Positions 8,396 through 16,921 are shown, numbered from the stretch's first letter. The stretch is 64,000 nt of DNA from Sphingosinicella humi (GCF_003129465.1 NZ_QFFF01000001.1:1287501-1351500); one strand, 5' to 3'. Numbers and translations are program-made. Notes: generated by a model from the letters alone, not told the origin.

Positions 8396-9334
8396 CTAGT
8401 CGAAGAGGCTGGAGACCGAGCTCTCGTCGGCGATGCGGCGAATCGCTTCGGCCAGCAGCGGGGCTATGGTGAGGACGCGGATCTTGTCCGTCGCCTGGGC
8501 GGCTTCCTGAGTCGCGCCGATGGAGTCGGTGATGACCAGCTCCTTCAGCGCCGATTTCTCGACCCGCGGCACCGCGGCGCCCGAAAGGACGCCGTGGGTG
8601 CAATAGGCGACGACGTCCTCCGCACCCGCTTCCTTCAGGGCGCCGGCGGCGTTGCAGAGGGTGCCAGCCGAATCGACGATGTCGTCGACCAGGATGCAGA
8701 AACGTCCGGAAACCTCGCCGATGATGTTCATGACTTCCGATTCGCCGGGCCGCTCGCGGCGCTTGTCGACGATGGCGAGCGGAGCATTGTCGAGGCGCTT
8801 GGCCAGCGCCCGGGCGCGAACCACGCCGCCGACGTCCGGCGACACGACCGTGATCGGCTTGCCGGCGAAGCGCGCCTGTATGTCGGCCGACATGACCGGC
8901 GCCGCGTAGAGATTGTCGGTCGGGATATCGAAGAAGCCCTGGATCTGCCCGGCATGGAGATCGATCGACAGGACTCGGTCCGCCCCGGCCTTGGCGATGA
9001 GGTTGGCAACCAGCTTGGCCGAGATCGGGGTGCGCGGGCCGGGCTTCCGGTCCTGCCGCGCGTAGCCGAAATAGGGAATGACGGCCGTGATCCGCTTCGC
9101 CGACGCACGCTTCAGCGCGTCGATGCAGATCAGGAGCTCCATCAGATTATCGTTCGCCGGATACGAGGTCGACTGGACGACGAACACGTCCTCGCCGCGC
9201 ACATTCTCATGGATTTCGACGAACACTTCCTCGTCGGCGAAGCGGCGCACGGCCGCGTCGGTGATCGGCAGTTCGAGATAGGAGGCGATGTCCTTCACCA
9301 GCGGAAGGTTCGAATTGCCCGACATCAATTTCAT
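8396..9334 (-). CDS. prs: Ribose-phosphate pyrophosphokinase (PRPP synthase)
   Basis: Makes phosphoribosyl pyrophosphate from ribose 5-phosphate and ATP, the precursor for nucleotides, histidine, tryptophan and NAD. It is 312 residues, the normal length. It shows the start [11 protein letters not shown], the catalytic flexible loop [10 protein letters not shown], the metal-binding [14 protein letters not shown], and the PRPP-binding loop [17 protein letters not shown] chose ATG at 9334; the open frame extends 13 codons further upstream to 9373 without a better start. It is divergent from gltX. Confidence 0.97.
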   Translation of the reverse strand: MKLMSGNSNLPLVKDIASYLELPITDAAVRRFADEEVFVEIHENVRGEDVFVVQSTSYPANDNLMELLICIDALKRASAKRITAVIPYFGYARQDRKPGPRTPISAKLVANLIAKAGADRVLSIDLHAGQIQGFFDIPTDNLYAAPVMSADIQARFAGKPITVVSPDVGGVVRARALAKRLDNAPLAIVDKRRERPGESEVMNIIGEVSGRFCILVDDIVDSAGTLCNAAGALKEAGAEDVVAYCTHGVLSGAAVPRVEKSALKELVITDSIGATQEAAQATDKIRVLTIAPLLAEAIRRIADESSVSSLFD

Positions 9335-9438
9335 TGCGAAGGTTCCCCGTAAGCAGCCGCCGACCCTCCCCATAAAGCGGGATGCCTTGATGGCAAGGGG
9401 CGTTGCCGCGCAGGACCGCCTTCAATAGAGGCGGAACC

Positions 9439-10773
9439 ATGACCGTCACCACCCGCTTTGCCCCGGCTCCGACCGGCCGCCTTCATGTCGGCAATATCCG
9501 GACGGCGCTCCACAATTGGCTCTGGGCGCGGAAGAATGGCGGCCGGTTCATCCTTCGCCTCGACGACACGGATGCCGAGCGGTCCACGGTGGAAAATGCC
9601 GAGGCCATCGTCGCGGATCTGGCCTGGCTCGGCCTCGCGCCCGACGAGACGTTTCGACAGTCGGATCGGTTCGACCGCTATGACGCGGCGCTGGAGCGGC
9701 TGCTGTCCGCCGGGCGCGTCTATCCGGCCTACGAGACAGCGCAGGAACTGGATCTCAAGCGCAAGGTGCTGTTGGGACGGGGCAAGCCGCCGGTCTACGA
9801 TCGCGCGGCGCTAAGCCTGACGGCCGATCATGTCGCAAAGCTCGAGGCGGAAGGGCGGCGGCCGCATTGGCGCTTCAAGCTCGATCATGACGCCGCCATC
9901 GAATGGCACGACCTCATCCGGGGCCCGCAGCAGTTCGATCCGGCGCTGCTCTCCGACCCCGTCATCCGGCGCGAGGACGGACGCTGGCTCTACATGCTGC
10001 CGAGCACCGTCGACGATATCGAGATGGGCGTGACCCATGTCGTGCGCGGCGAGGACCATGTCACCAACACGGCGCTGCAGATCCAGATGTTCGAGGCGCT
10101 GGGCGCCGCGCCGCCCGCCTTCGCGCATGAGGCGCTGCTGGTCGGCTCGGAGGGCAAGCTTTCCAAGCGGCTGGGCTCGCTCGGCGTGGAGGCGATGCGC
10201 GAGGCGGGGATCGAGCCCGCGGCGCTGGTCTCCAAGCTGGCGCGGATCGGCACCAGCCTCCCGGTCGAGCCGGTGACCACGATCGCGCCGCTGATCGAGA
10301 GCTTCGACTTCGCAAGTTTCGGCCGTGCGCCGGCCCGGTTCGACATGGAGGAGCTCGCCGCGCTCAACGCGCGCATCGTCCATCAGCTCGATCATGGCGC
10401 GGTGAAGGATCGCATCCCGCCGGGCATGGGCGAGGAGGCGTGGGCGGTCATCCGCCCCAATCTCCAGCGCCTCGCCGAGGCGGCCGACTGGTGGCATATC
10501 GTCGAGGGCCCGGTGACCCATCGTGCCGCGGAGGACGACCGGGCGTTTCTGGCCCTCGCGGCGGAGATCGCCGGGGGAATCGACTGGAGCGAGGCGCCCT
10601 GGAAGGCCCTGACCGGCGCCCTCAAGCAGCGCAGCGGCCGTTCCGGAAAGGCGCTGTTCCTGCCGTTGCGCCAGGCTCTGACGGGGCGCGACAGCGGACC
10701 GGAGATGGCGCCTCTGCTGGCGCTGATCGGCAAGGAGCAGAGCGTCGCCCGTTTGCGGGCGGCGGCCGCCTGA
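9439..10773 (+). CDS. gltX: Glutamate--tRNA ligase
   Basis: Class I aminoacyl-tRNA synthetase charging tRNA-Glu (and possibly tRNA-Gln, as in other alphaproteobacteria, where an amidotransferase corrects it). It is 444 residues and shows the HIGH-type motif as HVGN in FAPAPTGRLHVGNIRTAL and the KMSKS-type motif as KLSKRLGSLG. There is no zinc-binding cysteine set. The length fits the shorter of the two GluRS types often found together in alphaproteobacteria; the second copy is not in this window. I chose ATG at 9439 (MTVTTRFAP), with GAGGCGG upstream. Confidence 0.95.
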   Translation: MTVTTRFAPAPTGRLHVGNIRTALHNWLWARKNGGRFILRLDDTDAERSTVENAEAIVADLAWLGLAPDETFRQSDRFDRYDAALERLLSAGRVYPAYETAQELDLKRKVLLGRGKPPVYDRAALSLTADHVAKLEAEGRRPHWRFKLDHDAAIEWHDLIRGPQQFDPALLSDPVIRREDGRWLYMLPSTVDDIEMGVTHVVRGEDHVTNTALQIQMFEALGAAPPAFAHEALLVGSEGKLSKRLGSLGVEAMREAGIEPAALVSKLARIGTSLPVEPVTTIAPLIESFDFASFGRAPARFDMEELAALNARIVHQLDHGAVKDRIPPGMGEEAWAVIRPNLQRLAEAADWWHIVEGPVTHRAAEDDRAFLALAAEIAGGIDWSEAPWKALTGALKQRSGRSGKALFLPLRQALTGRDSGPEMAPLLALIGKEQSVARLRAAAA

Positions 10774-10779
10774 GGCGCC

Positions 10780-10965
10780 TTAGCGCGGGGCGGCGAGCAG
10801 GGCCGTCAGCAGATAGGCGAGGATCGCCATCGGCCCGAGCAAAAGGGTGATGAGGACCAGCGTCACACGGACGAGAAGCGGATCGACATCCACCCACTTT
10901 GCGAAGCCGGCGCAGACGCCCAGCCACGTCGCATTGCTTTTGTCGAGGGCATAGCGGCTGTTCAT
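10780..10965 (-). CDS. PspC domain protein (small phage-shock-like membrane protein)
   Basis: 61-residue PspC-domain protein. After a short N-terminus it has GVCAGFAKWVDVDPLLVRV, the typical PspC stretch, and then one hydrophobic segment (LVLITLLLGPMAILAYLLTALL). PspC proteins sit in the inner membrane and take part in the response to membrane stress. The start is ATG at 10965, with AAGGA upstream. It lies 41 bases after the 35-residue membrane peptide (11007-11114), and both are downstream of a sigma-54-type promoter, which is the classical control of psp genes. It is convergent with gltX, 6 bases away. Confidence 0.9.
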   Translation of the reverse strand: MNSRYALDKSNATWLGVCAGFAKWVDVDPLLVRVTLVLITLLLGPMAILAYLLTALLAAPR

Positions 10966-11006
10966 GCGAGGGTCCTTTAAATCCTTTTTTCGAGGCGGTC
11001 GGTCGG

Positions 11007-11114
11007 TCAGATGAACTGACCGACCGGGCCGACGGCGGCGGTGACGAAAAGGGTGGTGGCGAAGAGCGCGCCGATGATGGAAGCGGCGAACTGCTGAAGG
11101 TTGGCGTGGGTCAT
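11007..11114 (-). CDS. 35-residue putative membrane peptide in the PspC operon
   Basis: Small open frame with an ATG at 11112-11114, an AGGAG ribosome binding site 8 bases upstream, and a TGA at 11007-11009. It encodes a peptide starting MTHANLQQFAASIIGALF and continuing with hydrophobic ATTLFVTAAVGPVGQFI, i.e. one predicted membrane-spanning segment (about residues 9-30). It begins about 43 bases after the predicted transcription start of the sigma-54 promoter and is followed by the pspC-like gene. I do not recognise a named family. The well-placed RBS, promoter and hydrophobic pattern support a real gene; the short length leaves some doubt. Confidence 0.7.
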   Translation of the reverse strand: MTHANLQQFAASIIGALFATTLFVTAAVGPVGQFI

Positions 11115-11409
11115 TTCGTGTCTCCTGAACCTGATCCCGGACCATCCGGCGATCATGCCAACTCAAGTGCATGGAGCGTGCCAAACGCTATTTTCTGCGG
11201 AATGGCTGGAAAATTCCTTTTAAAGCTACCGCTGCAGTCGCGCTTGAGCCCTTAAGTTCGGCATTTTTCGCCAATCATTAGCAGAATTCAAAATGGAGGC
11301 TCTGCGCAGGGCTGTTCGTTTCCGGACGATGGGCGCGGCGATTGTCCGCTCGTGGGTTGCGGCGCGGCCAGGGCCTGCTTAGCTTTCAGCCAAAAGAAAG
11401 GACGACCCG
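11115..11409. other. 295-bp divergent intergenic region
   Basis: Between the peptide/pspC unit (minus) and the zinc-ribbon gene (plus). It holds the sigma-54 promoter (11168-11183) and, behind it, an AT-rich stretch (about 11185-11300) where an activator or IHF could bind. An AAAGGACG ribosome binding site just before 11410 serves the plus-strand gene. I see no further gene or repeat. Confidence 0.6.
11168..11183 (-). promoter_or_regulatory. Sigma-54 (RpoN) promoter upstream of the small peptide and pspC
   Basis: Minus-strand sequence TGGCACGCTCCATGCA matches the sigma-54 consensus TGGCACG-N4-TTGCA/T at every defined position except one (A for the first T of TTGCA). The invariant GG and GC are exactly 10 bases apart. 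Transcription would start near 11157 and give a leader of about 43 bases before the ATG at 11114. Phage-shock genes are classically sigma-54 dependent, so the gene content agrees with the site. Confidence 0.75.
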
Positions 11410-11697
11410 ATGGCCGAACCCATGCTGTGCCCTGTCGATCGCACGCCGCTGGTGATGAGCGAGCGGCAGAATATCGAGATCGACTATTGTCCCACCTGCC
11501 GTGGCGTCTGGCTGGACCGGGGCGAACTCGACAAGATCATCGAACGAAGCGCCGCAAGCAGCGCTCCGCCCCGCGCCTCTGACCCGCCGCATCACGGCCA
11601 GGCGCCGCGGCCGGGCTTCGGCGGGGGCTATGGCTCCGGCTACGATCAGCCCTACCGCAAGCGCAAGAAGAGCTTCCTCGAAGAGCTTTTCGATTGA
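11410..11697 (+). CDS. TFIIB-type zinc ribbon (zf-TFIIB) domain protein
   Basis: 95-residue protein. The N-terminal half is a zinc ribbon with CPVDRTPL and, 20 residues later, CPTCRGVWLDRGELDKI, the signature of the bacterial zf-TFIIB family. The C-terminal half is low-complexity, rich in Pro, Gly and Tyr, ending in a basic KRKKSFLEELFD tail. The same tail is common in alphaproteobacterial members. The molecular function is unknown; it is probably cytoplasmic. ATG at 11410 has AAAGGACG upstream. Confidence 0.88.
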   Translation: MAEPMLCPVDRTPLVMSERQNIEIDYCPTCRGVWLDRGELDKIIERSAASSAPPRASDPPHHGQAPRPGFGGGYGSGYDQPYRKRKKSFLEELFD

Positions 11698-11752
11698 TGG
11701 TGCTCGCCGCCGCCGATGCGGATGGGCGGCCGCCATGCCATAGCTTGGAGCG

Positions 11753-12193
11753 ATGACAAAGCCCGCGCTCTCGACGATCGGCTATGAAGGCAGGACGATC
11801 GCCGAATTCATGGATGCCTTGCGATCCGCGGACGTGGAGCTGGTGATCGACGTCCGCGCGGTGGCGGCATCCAGGCGGCCGGGCTTTTCCAAGACCGCGC
11901 TCGCCGCCGGGCTGCGCGAACAGGGCATCGACTATCTGCATCTTCGCCCGCTCGGCACCCCGAGGGCGGGGCGGGAGGCGGCCCGCAAGGGGCGTATCGC
12001 CGAGATGCGCGCCATCTACGAAGAGCAGCTGGCGACGCCTGAGGCGGCGCTGGCCATGGAGCAGGCGCTTGGCGAGGCGGAAGCGCGCCGCGCGGCGCTG
12101 CTGTGCTACGAGGCGGACGCCGCCGGCTGCCATCGCACCCTGGTCGCCGAGCGGCTGGTGGAGCGAGGCGGCTTCGAGGTACGAAACCTCTGA
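11753..12193 (+). CDS. DUF488 family protein
   Basis: 146-residue DUF488 protein: an N-terminal STIGYEGRTIAEF, then VIDVRAVAASRRPGFSK, and the conserved C-terminal CYEADAAGCHRTLVAERL, which carries the family's Cys and His residues. The biochemical function of the family is not established. The gene begins 55 bases after the zinc-ribbon gene in the same direction and ends 4 bases from the convergent Crp-type gene. Confidence 0.9.
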   Translation: MTKPALSTIGYEGRTIAEFMDALRSADVELVIDVRAVAASRRPGFSKTALAAGLREQGIDYLHLRPLGTPRAGREAARKGRIAEMRAIYEEQLATPEAALAMEQALGEAEARRAALLCYEADAAGCHRTLVAERLVERGGFEVRNL

Positions 12194-12197
12194 CGCT

Positions 12198-12944
12198 TCA
12201 GCGAGGGCGCCGTTCGAGATAGAGATAGGCCGGATCGAAATCGGCCACCCGGCTCAGCCCGTCCCAGTCGTGGACCGATACCTCGCCGTTCCTGAAGGTC
12301 AGCAGCTTGTCGTCGCGGAGCTTCTTCAGCATTCGATTGACGTGAACGGCGGTGAGGCCCGTCGCATCGGCGAGGTCCATCTGGGTGATGGGCAGCGGAT
12401 AGCGGCCGTCATGGACGGCTCCGATGACGTCCATCCGCACGAACAGCTCGCATAGAAGATGGGCGACGCGGCCGAGCGCCGATCGCCGCCCGATCGACAA
12501 TATCCATTCCCGGTGGATGGCGGCGTCCAGCAGGGTCGAGAACCAGAGCAGGCGCGCCAGATGCGGATGCTCCTCCGTCACCCGCTTCAGCCGGTCGTGC
12601 GGAACGATCGCGATGCGGACCCGCGTCAAGGATCGGATATTATGTTCGAGGCGCTTCAATGGGAAGCTGTGCAGGTCGACGAAGTCGCCGGCAAGATGCA
12701 GCTCCAGTATCTGCCGCTGCCCGCCATGCAGGTCCTTGTAGCGGCAGACCATGCCGGCCACGAGAAGGTTGCACTCGCTGAGCGACACGCCCTGGCGGAC
12801 GATGATCTGGCCGGCACCGACCTCCTTCACCTCTGCGACCGTGCCGGCGAGCGTCTCTGTCTCCTCGTCGGACATAACGTCCCTCGCGCGGAGCTTTCGA
12901 ACCAGACCTTGGATAGCGTCTTTGGGGTCGGTCGGGATGCTCAC
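12198..12944 (-). CDS. Crp/Fnr family transcriptional regulator
   Basis: 248-residue regulator. It has an N-terminal cyclic-nucleotide-binding-like beta-roll (about residues 20-140, with GAGQIIVRQG and LAGDFVDLHSF) and a C-terminal winged helix with recognition segment ADATGLTAVHVNRMLKKL. It lacks the cysteine cluster of oxygen-sensing Fnr, so it is not a classical Fnr; the ligand is unknown. The gene overlaps the end of the Mpo1-like gene by 4 bases and is the last of three tightly linked minus-strand genes, which suggests that it is expressed with them. Confidence 0.92.
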   Translation of the reverse strand: MSIPTDPKDAIQGLVRKLRARDVMSDEETETLAGTVAEVKEVGAGQIIVRQGVSLSECNLLVAGMVCRYKDLHGGQRQILELHLAGDFVDLHSFPLKRLEHNIRSLTRVRIAIVPHDRLKRVTEEHPHLARLLWFSTLLDAAIHREWILSIGRRSALGRVAHLLCELFVRMDVIGAVHDGRYPLPITQMDLADATGLTAVHVNRMLKKLRDDKLLTFRNGEVSVHDWDGLSRVADFDPAYLYLERRPR

Positions 12945-13291
12945 CGCCTCTCACCGGTGCGGGCCGTCGCTATGCCGGCAGCCGCCAGCTCTGCTCCGAT
13001 CCGCCCGGTAAGCCAAAGCCACCACATCCTGAAATCCGCTCGCAGCGACCAGAGCGGGTAGGTGAACGTCGCCGGCCGGTTCCGCTCGATCGCGGCGTGG
13101 CTGGCCCAGGCGAAGGCATAGCCGGCGAGGGGCATGGCCAGGAGCAGCCACCATCGGCCAGTCAGCAGCGCCGCGATCGCCAGCAGGACGACCAGGGATG
13201 TTCCCACATAATGAAAGGCGCGCGTGCGGGGCTTCGAATGCTCCTGCAGGTAGAAGGGCCAGAATTCGGCGAAGCTCTTATGAACGCGCAT
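12941..13291 (-). CDS. DUF962 / Mpo1-like membrane protein
   Basis: 116-residue protein of the DUF962 family. It begins HKSFAEFWPFYLQEHSKPRTRAFHYVG and has AWASHAAIERNRPATFTYPLWSL later, giving the family's conserved histidines. Two hydrophobic segments lie between (VVLLAIAALLTGRWWLLLAMPLAGYAFAW). The yeast homologue Mpo1 is an iron-dependent dioxygenase that shortens 2-hydroxy fatty acids. Sphingomonads make 2-hydroxy fatty acids in their glycosphingolipids, so that role is attractive but unproven. It overlaps its neighbours on both sides. Confidence 0.88.
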   Translation of the reverse strand: MRVHKSFAEFWPFYLQEHSKPRTRAFHYVGTSLVVLLAIAALLTGRWWLLLAMPLAGYAFAWASHAAIERNRPATFTYPLWSLRADFRMWWLWLTGRIGAELAAAGIATARTGERR

Positions 13292-13694
13292 TGATCCTCT
13301 CCGTGCGAGCGGGAATGAGATGCCCGGCGAGCAGCCCGCCGACGAGGGGTGCGATCACGGCCGCGATCTGCATCCACACCGGATGCGGGATCATCATGAC
13401 GTTGACGATTCCGGCAACGGCGACCAGCGCGGCAATCAGCCAGGCCGCCCACCAGCGGCCGCAGATGCGCTTGGCGACGTAGCCGCCGGCCAGCGCCCCG
13501 CTAAACCAGGCGAACACGACGATGAGCTTGGCGGCGACGGGCATGACCTGGACCGGCTGGCCGACGCTCTCCGGATCCCGCAAGGCGAGGTCGTCGGGAA
13601 GAGCGAAGGCCAGATGGCCGACCGTCTCGATCAGCATGATGACGGCAACGGCGGCCGCAGCGCCCGCGACGATGCCGCCGATGATCCGCACCAT
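13278..13694 (-). CDS. Small integral membrane protein, unknown function
   Basis: 138-residue protein with about four predicted membrane segments: residues 3-30 (IIGGIVAGAAAAVAVIMLIE), the region of LIVVFAWFSGALAGGYVA, WWAAWLIAALVAVAGIVNVM, and IAAVIAPLVGGLLAGHLI. I do not recognise the family. I chose ATG at 13694 because the protein then begins directly with the first membrane segment; the open frame extends upstream to 13817. A TATAGG -10-like element lies about 30 bases upstream. The 3' end overlaps the Mpo1-like gene by 14 bases. Confidence 0.75.
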   Translation of the reverse strand: MVRIIGGIVAGAAAAVAVIMLIETVGHLAFALPDDLALRDPESVGQPVQVMPVAAKLIVVFAWFSGALAGGYVAKRICGRWWAAWLIAALVAVAGIVNVMMIPHPVWMQIAAVIAPLVGGLLAGHLIPARTERINARS

Positions 13695-13755
13695 TAAACG
13701 CCCCTGCGCTGTTGCGACCGGAGCCCTATAGCACAATCGAGGCCGGAACGAACCT

Positions 13756-14613
13756 TCAGCCGCCGACGACGGTGCCGCCGTTCGGGTGGAGCACCTGGCC
13801 CGACATATAGCTCGCATCCTCGCAGGCCAGGAACAGGAAGCTCGGCGCGACCTCGTTGGGCTGGCCGGGGCGGCCCATCGGCGTGTTCTTGCCGAAATCC
13901 TTCATCTTCTCCGGCTTCTGGCCGCCGAACGGGTTGAGCGGAGTCCAGATCGGCCCCGGCGCGACCGCGTTCACGCGAATGCCGTCGCCGACGAGATTCT
14001 CCGACAGCGAGCGGGTGAAGGCGGTGATCGCGCCCTTGGTGCTCGAATAGTCGAGCAGCTGCTTCGAGCCCTGATACATGGTGATCGACGTGCAGTTGAT
14101 GATCGCCGCGCCTTTCTTGAGATGCGGCCGCGCCGCCTGCGTCATGAAGAACATGCCGAAGATGTTGGTCTGGAAGGTGCGGCGCAGCTGCTGCTCGGTG
14201 ATGTCGGTGATGTCATCGTCCGGATGCTGCTCGCCGGCATTGTTGACGAGGATGTCGAGGCCGCCGAGCGTCTCTACCGCCTCGGCGACGGCGCGGTCGC
14301 AAAAATCCTTTTCGCCGATATCGCCGGCGATAGTGATGGCCTTTCTGCCTTCCTTCTCGACGATCTCCTTCGTCTTGGCCGCATCGTCATGTTCGCACAG
14401 GTAAAGGATGGCGATGTCCGCCCCTTCTCGCGCGAAGAGCGCCGCCACGGCGCGGCCAATGCCGCTATCGGCGCCGGTGATGAGGGCGACCTTGTCCTGA
14501 AGGCGCCCCGAGCCGGGATAGCGCGGCTCCCAATCCGGCTTCGGCTCCAGCTCGCTTTCGTGGCCCGGAAGCTGGTCTTCGTGGATCATGTCGATCGTGT
14601 TGCCGTCGGACAT
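13756..14613 (-). CDS. SDR family oxidoreductase, general-stress type
   Basis: 285-residue short-chain dehydrogenase with a roughly 40-residue N-terminal extension rich in Pro and acidic residues (HEDQLPGHESELEPKPDWEP). The extension is typical of the stress-induced YhdF/YdaD/GsiB-associated group. The cofactor motif is ALITGADSGIGRAVA, then LVNNAGEQHP, and the catalytic YSSTKGA. The ATG at 14613 has AAGGAG upstream, and an EcfG-type promoter lies about 30-60 bases further up. The substrate is unknown; the promoter supports a role in the general stress response. Confidence 0.92.
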   Translation of the reverse strand: MSDGNTIDMIHEDQLPGHESELEPKPDWEPRYPGSGRLQDKVALITGADSGIGRAVAALFAREGADIAILYLCEHDDAAKTKEIVEKEGRKAITIAGDIGEKDFCDRAVAEAVETLGGLDILVNNAGEQHPDDDITDITEQQLRRTFQTNIFGMFFMTQAARPHLKKGAAIINCTSITMYQGSKQLLDYSSTKGAITAFTRSLSENLVGDGIRVNAVAPGPIWTPLNPFGGQKPEKMKDFGKNTPMGRPGQPNEVAPSFLFLACEDASYMSGQVLHPNGGTVVGG

Positions 14614-14649
14614 GGTGCTGCTCCTTCGCGAATGGGCGCTCGGGAGAGA

Positions 14650-14674
14650 AACAGGCGCGTTCGGCGGTGGTTCC
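14650..14674 (-). promoter_or_regulatory. EcfG-type general stress promoter
   Basis: On the minus strand GGAAC (14674-14670), 16 bases, then TGTT (14653-14650). The alphaproteobacterial EcfG consensus is GGAAC-N16/17-CGTT, so only the first base of the -10 differs. It is correctly placed and oriented for the stress-type SDR starting at 14613. Confidence 0.65.
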
Positions 14675-14812
14675 TCACATGGCGGCGGAGTCGTGCCGTC
14701 CTTCGTCTAACGGCCCCGATCATTTGTCGAAAAATCCGGTGTGGCGGTAGACATCCGGGGCCTTGCGTGCTTTGCAGCCCTAACACAGCATGTTCAGGAG
14801 TGGGGGTGACGC

Positions 14813-16894
14813 GTGCGGCATCGGGGGACTTGGCTCGTCACGAGCGTTGCGATGGCCGCAGCGCCTGCACTCGCGCAGCAGGAAAGCGGCGATGCGCCTC
14901 CGCCAGTCGCCAGCGCGCCCGCTACGACCCAGGGCGCGCGGAGCTATACGCCCCAGGACTTCGCCCGCTTCTCGCCGCGGACCGCGCTCGACATGCTGCG
15001 CCAGGTGCCGGGCTTTACCATCCAGGCGCAGGACCAGGAGCGCCGCGGCCTCGGCCAGGCGACGGGGAACGTGCTGATCAACGGCCAGCGTTTTTCGGGC
15101 AAATCGAACGACGTGGTGACGGAACTCGGCCGCATCTCGGCGGCGAACGTCACCCGGATCGACATCGTCGACGGCGCCACCTTGAGCGTTCCCGGCCTCT
15201 CCGGCCAGGTCGCCAACATCATCACCGCCTCGACGGGCGTCAGCGGTTCGTTCGCCTGGCGGCCGCAGATCCGCGCGCGCCGGACGGAGGCGCGCCTCAC
15301 CAATGGCGAGTTCTCGGTCAGCGGCAAAGCGGGCGGCTGGGACTATACGGCAAGCTTCGCCAACGACAGCTTCCGCAACGGCAATGCCGGTCCCGAGATC
15401 GTGTTCACCCCGGACCGCACGATCATCGACCGGCGCGACGAGGTGCTCTACGCCTATGGCGAGCAGCCGCGGATCAGCGGCAGTCTCAAGCGCGAGACGG
15501 ATGGCGGCTCGATCCTGAACCTCAATGCCGCCGCCGGGCTCTTCTACCAGGATATCGACGAGAAATCGCTGCGCAGCGGCCTCGGCCAACCCGACCGCGA
15601 CCGGCGCCTGCACGAGCAGGAGCGGGAGTGGAATTACGAGCTGGGCGGCGATTATGAGTTCGATCTCGGCGACGGCCGCCTGAAGCTGATCGGCCTTCGC
15701 CGCTTCGAGCATAGCCCCTTCGAGCAGGAGCTGCTGATCGACTTCGCCGACGGACGCCCGCGCCAGGGCGACCGGTTCGAGCAGATCGCCGACGAGGCCG
15801 AGACGATCGGACGCGGCGAATATCGCTGGAATGCTGGCGGCGCCGACTGGCAGGTCTCCGGCGAGGGCGCACTCAACATCCTCGACATCGAGAACAGGCT
15901 CTTCGCCCTGAACCCGGCGGGGGACTGGGTTGCCGTGGCTTTCCCCAACTCCGTCGCCACGGTGAAGGAGAAGCGGGCCGAGGCGGCGCTCAGCTACGGC
16001 CGTCCGCTGAGCCCGAACCTTACGCTCCAGACATCGGTTGGAGCCGAATATTCGATCCTCAGCCAGTCGGGCGAGGCGGGCCTTACCCGCAAGTTCGTCC
16101 GCCCCAAGGGCTTCGTCTCCCTGGCCTGGAAGGCGTCTCCGCTGCTCGATGTCAGCGCCAAGCTGGAGCGCGAGGTGGGGCAGCTCAACTTCTTCGACTT
16201 CGTCGCTTCGGCCAATGTCAGCGGCGGCACCACCAATGCCGGCAACGTCAACCTGGTCCCGCAGCAGAGCTGGACCGTGGAGCTGGAGGCGACGCGCAAC
16301 CTCGCGGCCTGGGGAACGGCGACGGCAAGGCTCTACGGCAGCCGCATCACCGATATCGTCGACATCGTTCCGATCGGCGAGACCGGACAGGCGCCGGGCA
16401 ATCTCGACAGCGCCACTCGATACGGCGTGCAGTGGACAAGCACGTTCAATTTCGACCCGATCGGCTGGAAGGGCGCGAAGATCGATCTCGACCTTCAGTT
16501 CGAGAAGACCCGGCTGGAGGACCCGCTGACCGGCCTCTTCCGCCAGATCAACGAGAACGCCTATCGCCAGATCGCGATCAATTTCCGCCACGACGTGCCG
16601 CAGACCGATTGGGCCTATGGCTGGGGCATCGATCATTTCGCGCAGACGCCCGGCTTCCGGCTCGACCAGAAGTTCCAGTTCTCCAATACGCCCGGCAATG
16701 TGGGCGTCTTCGTCGAGAATAAGGACGTGATGGGCCTGACGGTGCGGGGCAGCGTCGACAACATCCTCGGCACCAACGAGGCATTCGATCGCAGCTTCTA
16801 CGACGGTCGGCGGACCAATGGGCTGTTGTTCACAGAAAGCCGCGACCGCTTCTATGGTCCCGTCTTCACCGTCGCGATCAGCGGGAATATTTAG
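14813..16894 (+). CDS. TonB-dependent receptor-like outer-membrane protein
   Basis: 693-residue outer-membrane protein: a signal peptide (about residues 1-21, ending APALAQ), then a plug-like domain (about 45-140) with the typical TALDMLRQVPGFTI and GQVANIITAS, then a long beta-barrel rich in alternating strands. I see no obvious TonB box. The last residues (VAISGNI) do not end in phenylalanine, slightly unusual for this class. The ligand is unknown. It starts at GTG 14813, with AGGAG upstream at 14797-14801. It stands alone, divergent from the stress SDR, and no TonB system genes are adjacent. Confidence 0.85.
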   Translation: MRHRGTWLVTSVAMAAAPALAQQESGDAPPPVASAPATTQGARSYTPQDFARFSPRTALDMLRQVPGFTIQAQDQERRGLGQATGNVLINGQRFSGKSNDVVTELGRISAANVTRIDIVDGATLSVPGLSGQVANIITASTGVSGSFAWRPQIRARRTEARLTNGEFSVSGKAGGWDYTASFANDSFRNGNAGPEIVFTPDRTIIDRRDEVLYAYGEQPRISGSLKRETDGGSILNLNAAAGLFYQDIDEKSLRSGLGQPDRDRRLHEQEREWNYELGGDYEFDLGDGRLKLIGLRRFEHSPFEQELLIDFADGRPRQGDRFEQIADEAETIGRGEYRWNAGGADWQVSGEGALNILDIENRLFALNPAGDWVAVAFPNSVATVKEKRAEAALSYGRPLSPNLTLQTSVGAEYSILSQSGEAGLTRKFVRPKGFVSLAWKASPLLDVSAKLEREVGQLNFFDFVASANVSGGTTNAGNVNLVPQQSWTVELEATRNLAAWGTATARLYGSRITDIVDIVPIGETGQAPGNLDSATRYGVQWTSTFNFDPIGWKGAKIDLDLQFEKTRLEDPLTGLFRQINENAYRQIAINFRHDVPQTDWAYGWGIDHFAQTPGFRLDQKFQFSNTPGNVGVFVENKDVMGLTVRGSVDNILGTNEAFDRSFYDGRRTNGLLFTESRDRFYGPVFTVAISGNI

Positions 16895-16921
16895 CGGCGC
16901 ATCGTAACGGCACCGCGTGCG

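Noticed and set aside
9439-10773. gltX as truncated because it is only 444 residues
   Set aside because: Both catalytic motifs and the C-terminal domain are present; alphaproteobacteria commonly have a short GluRS.
14780-16636. 618-codon minus-strand frame opposite the TonB receptor gene
   Set aside because: Antisense shadow; the plus-strand protein has a signal peptide, plug and barrel pattern.
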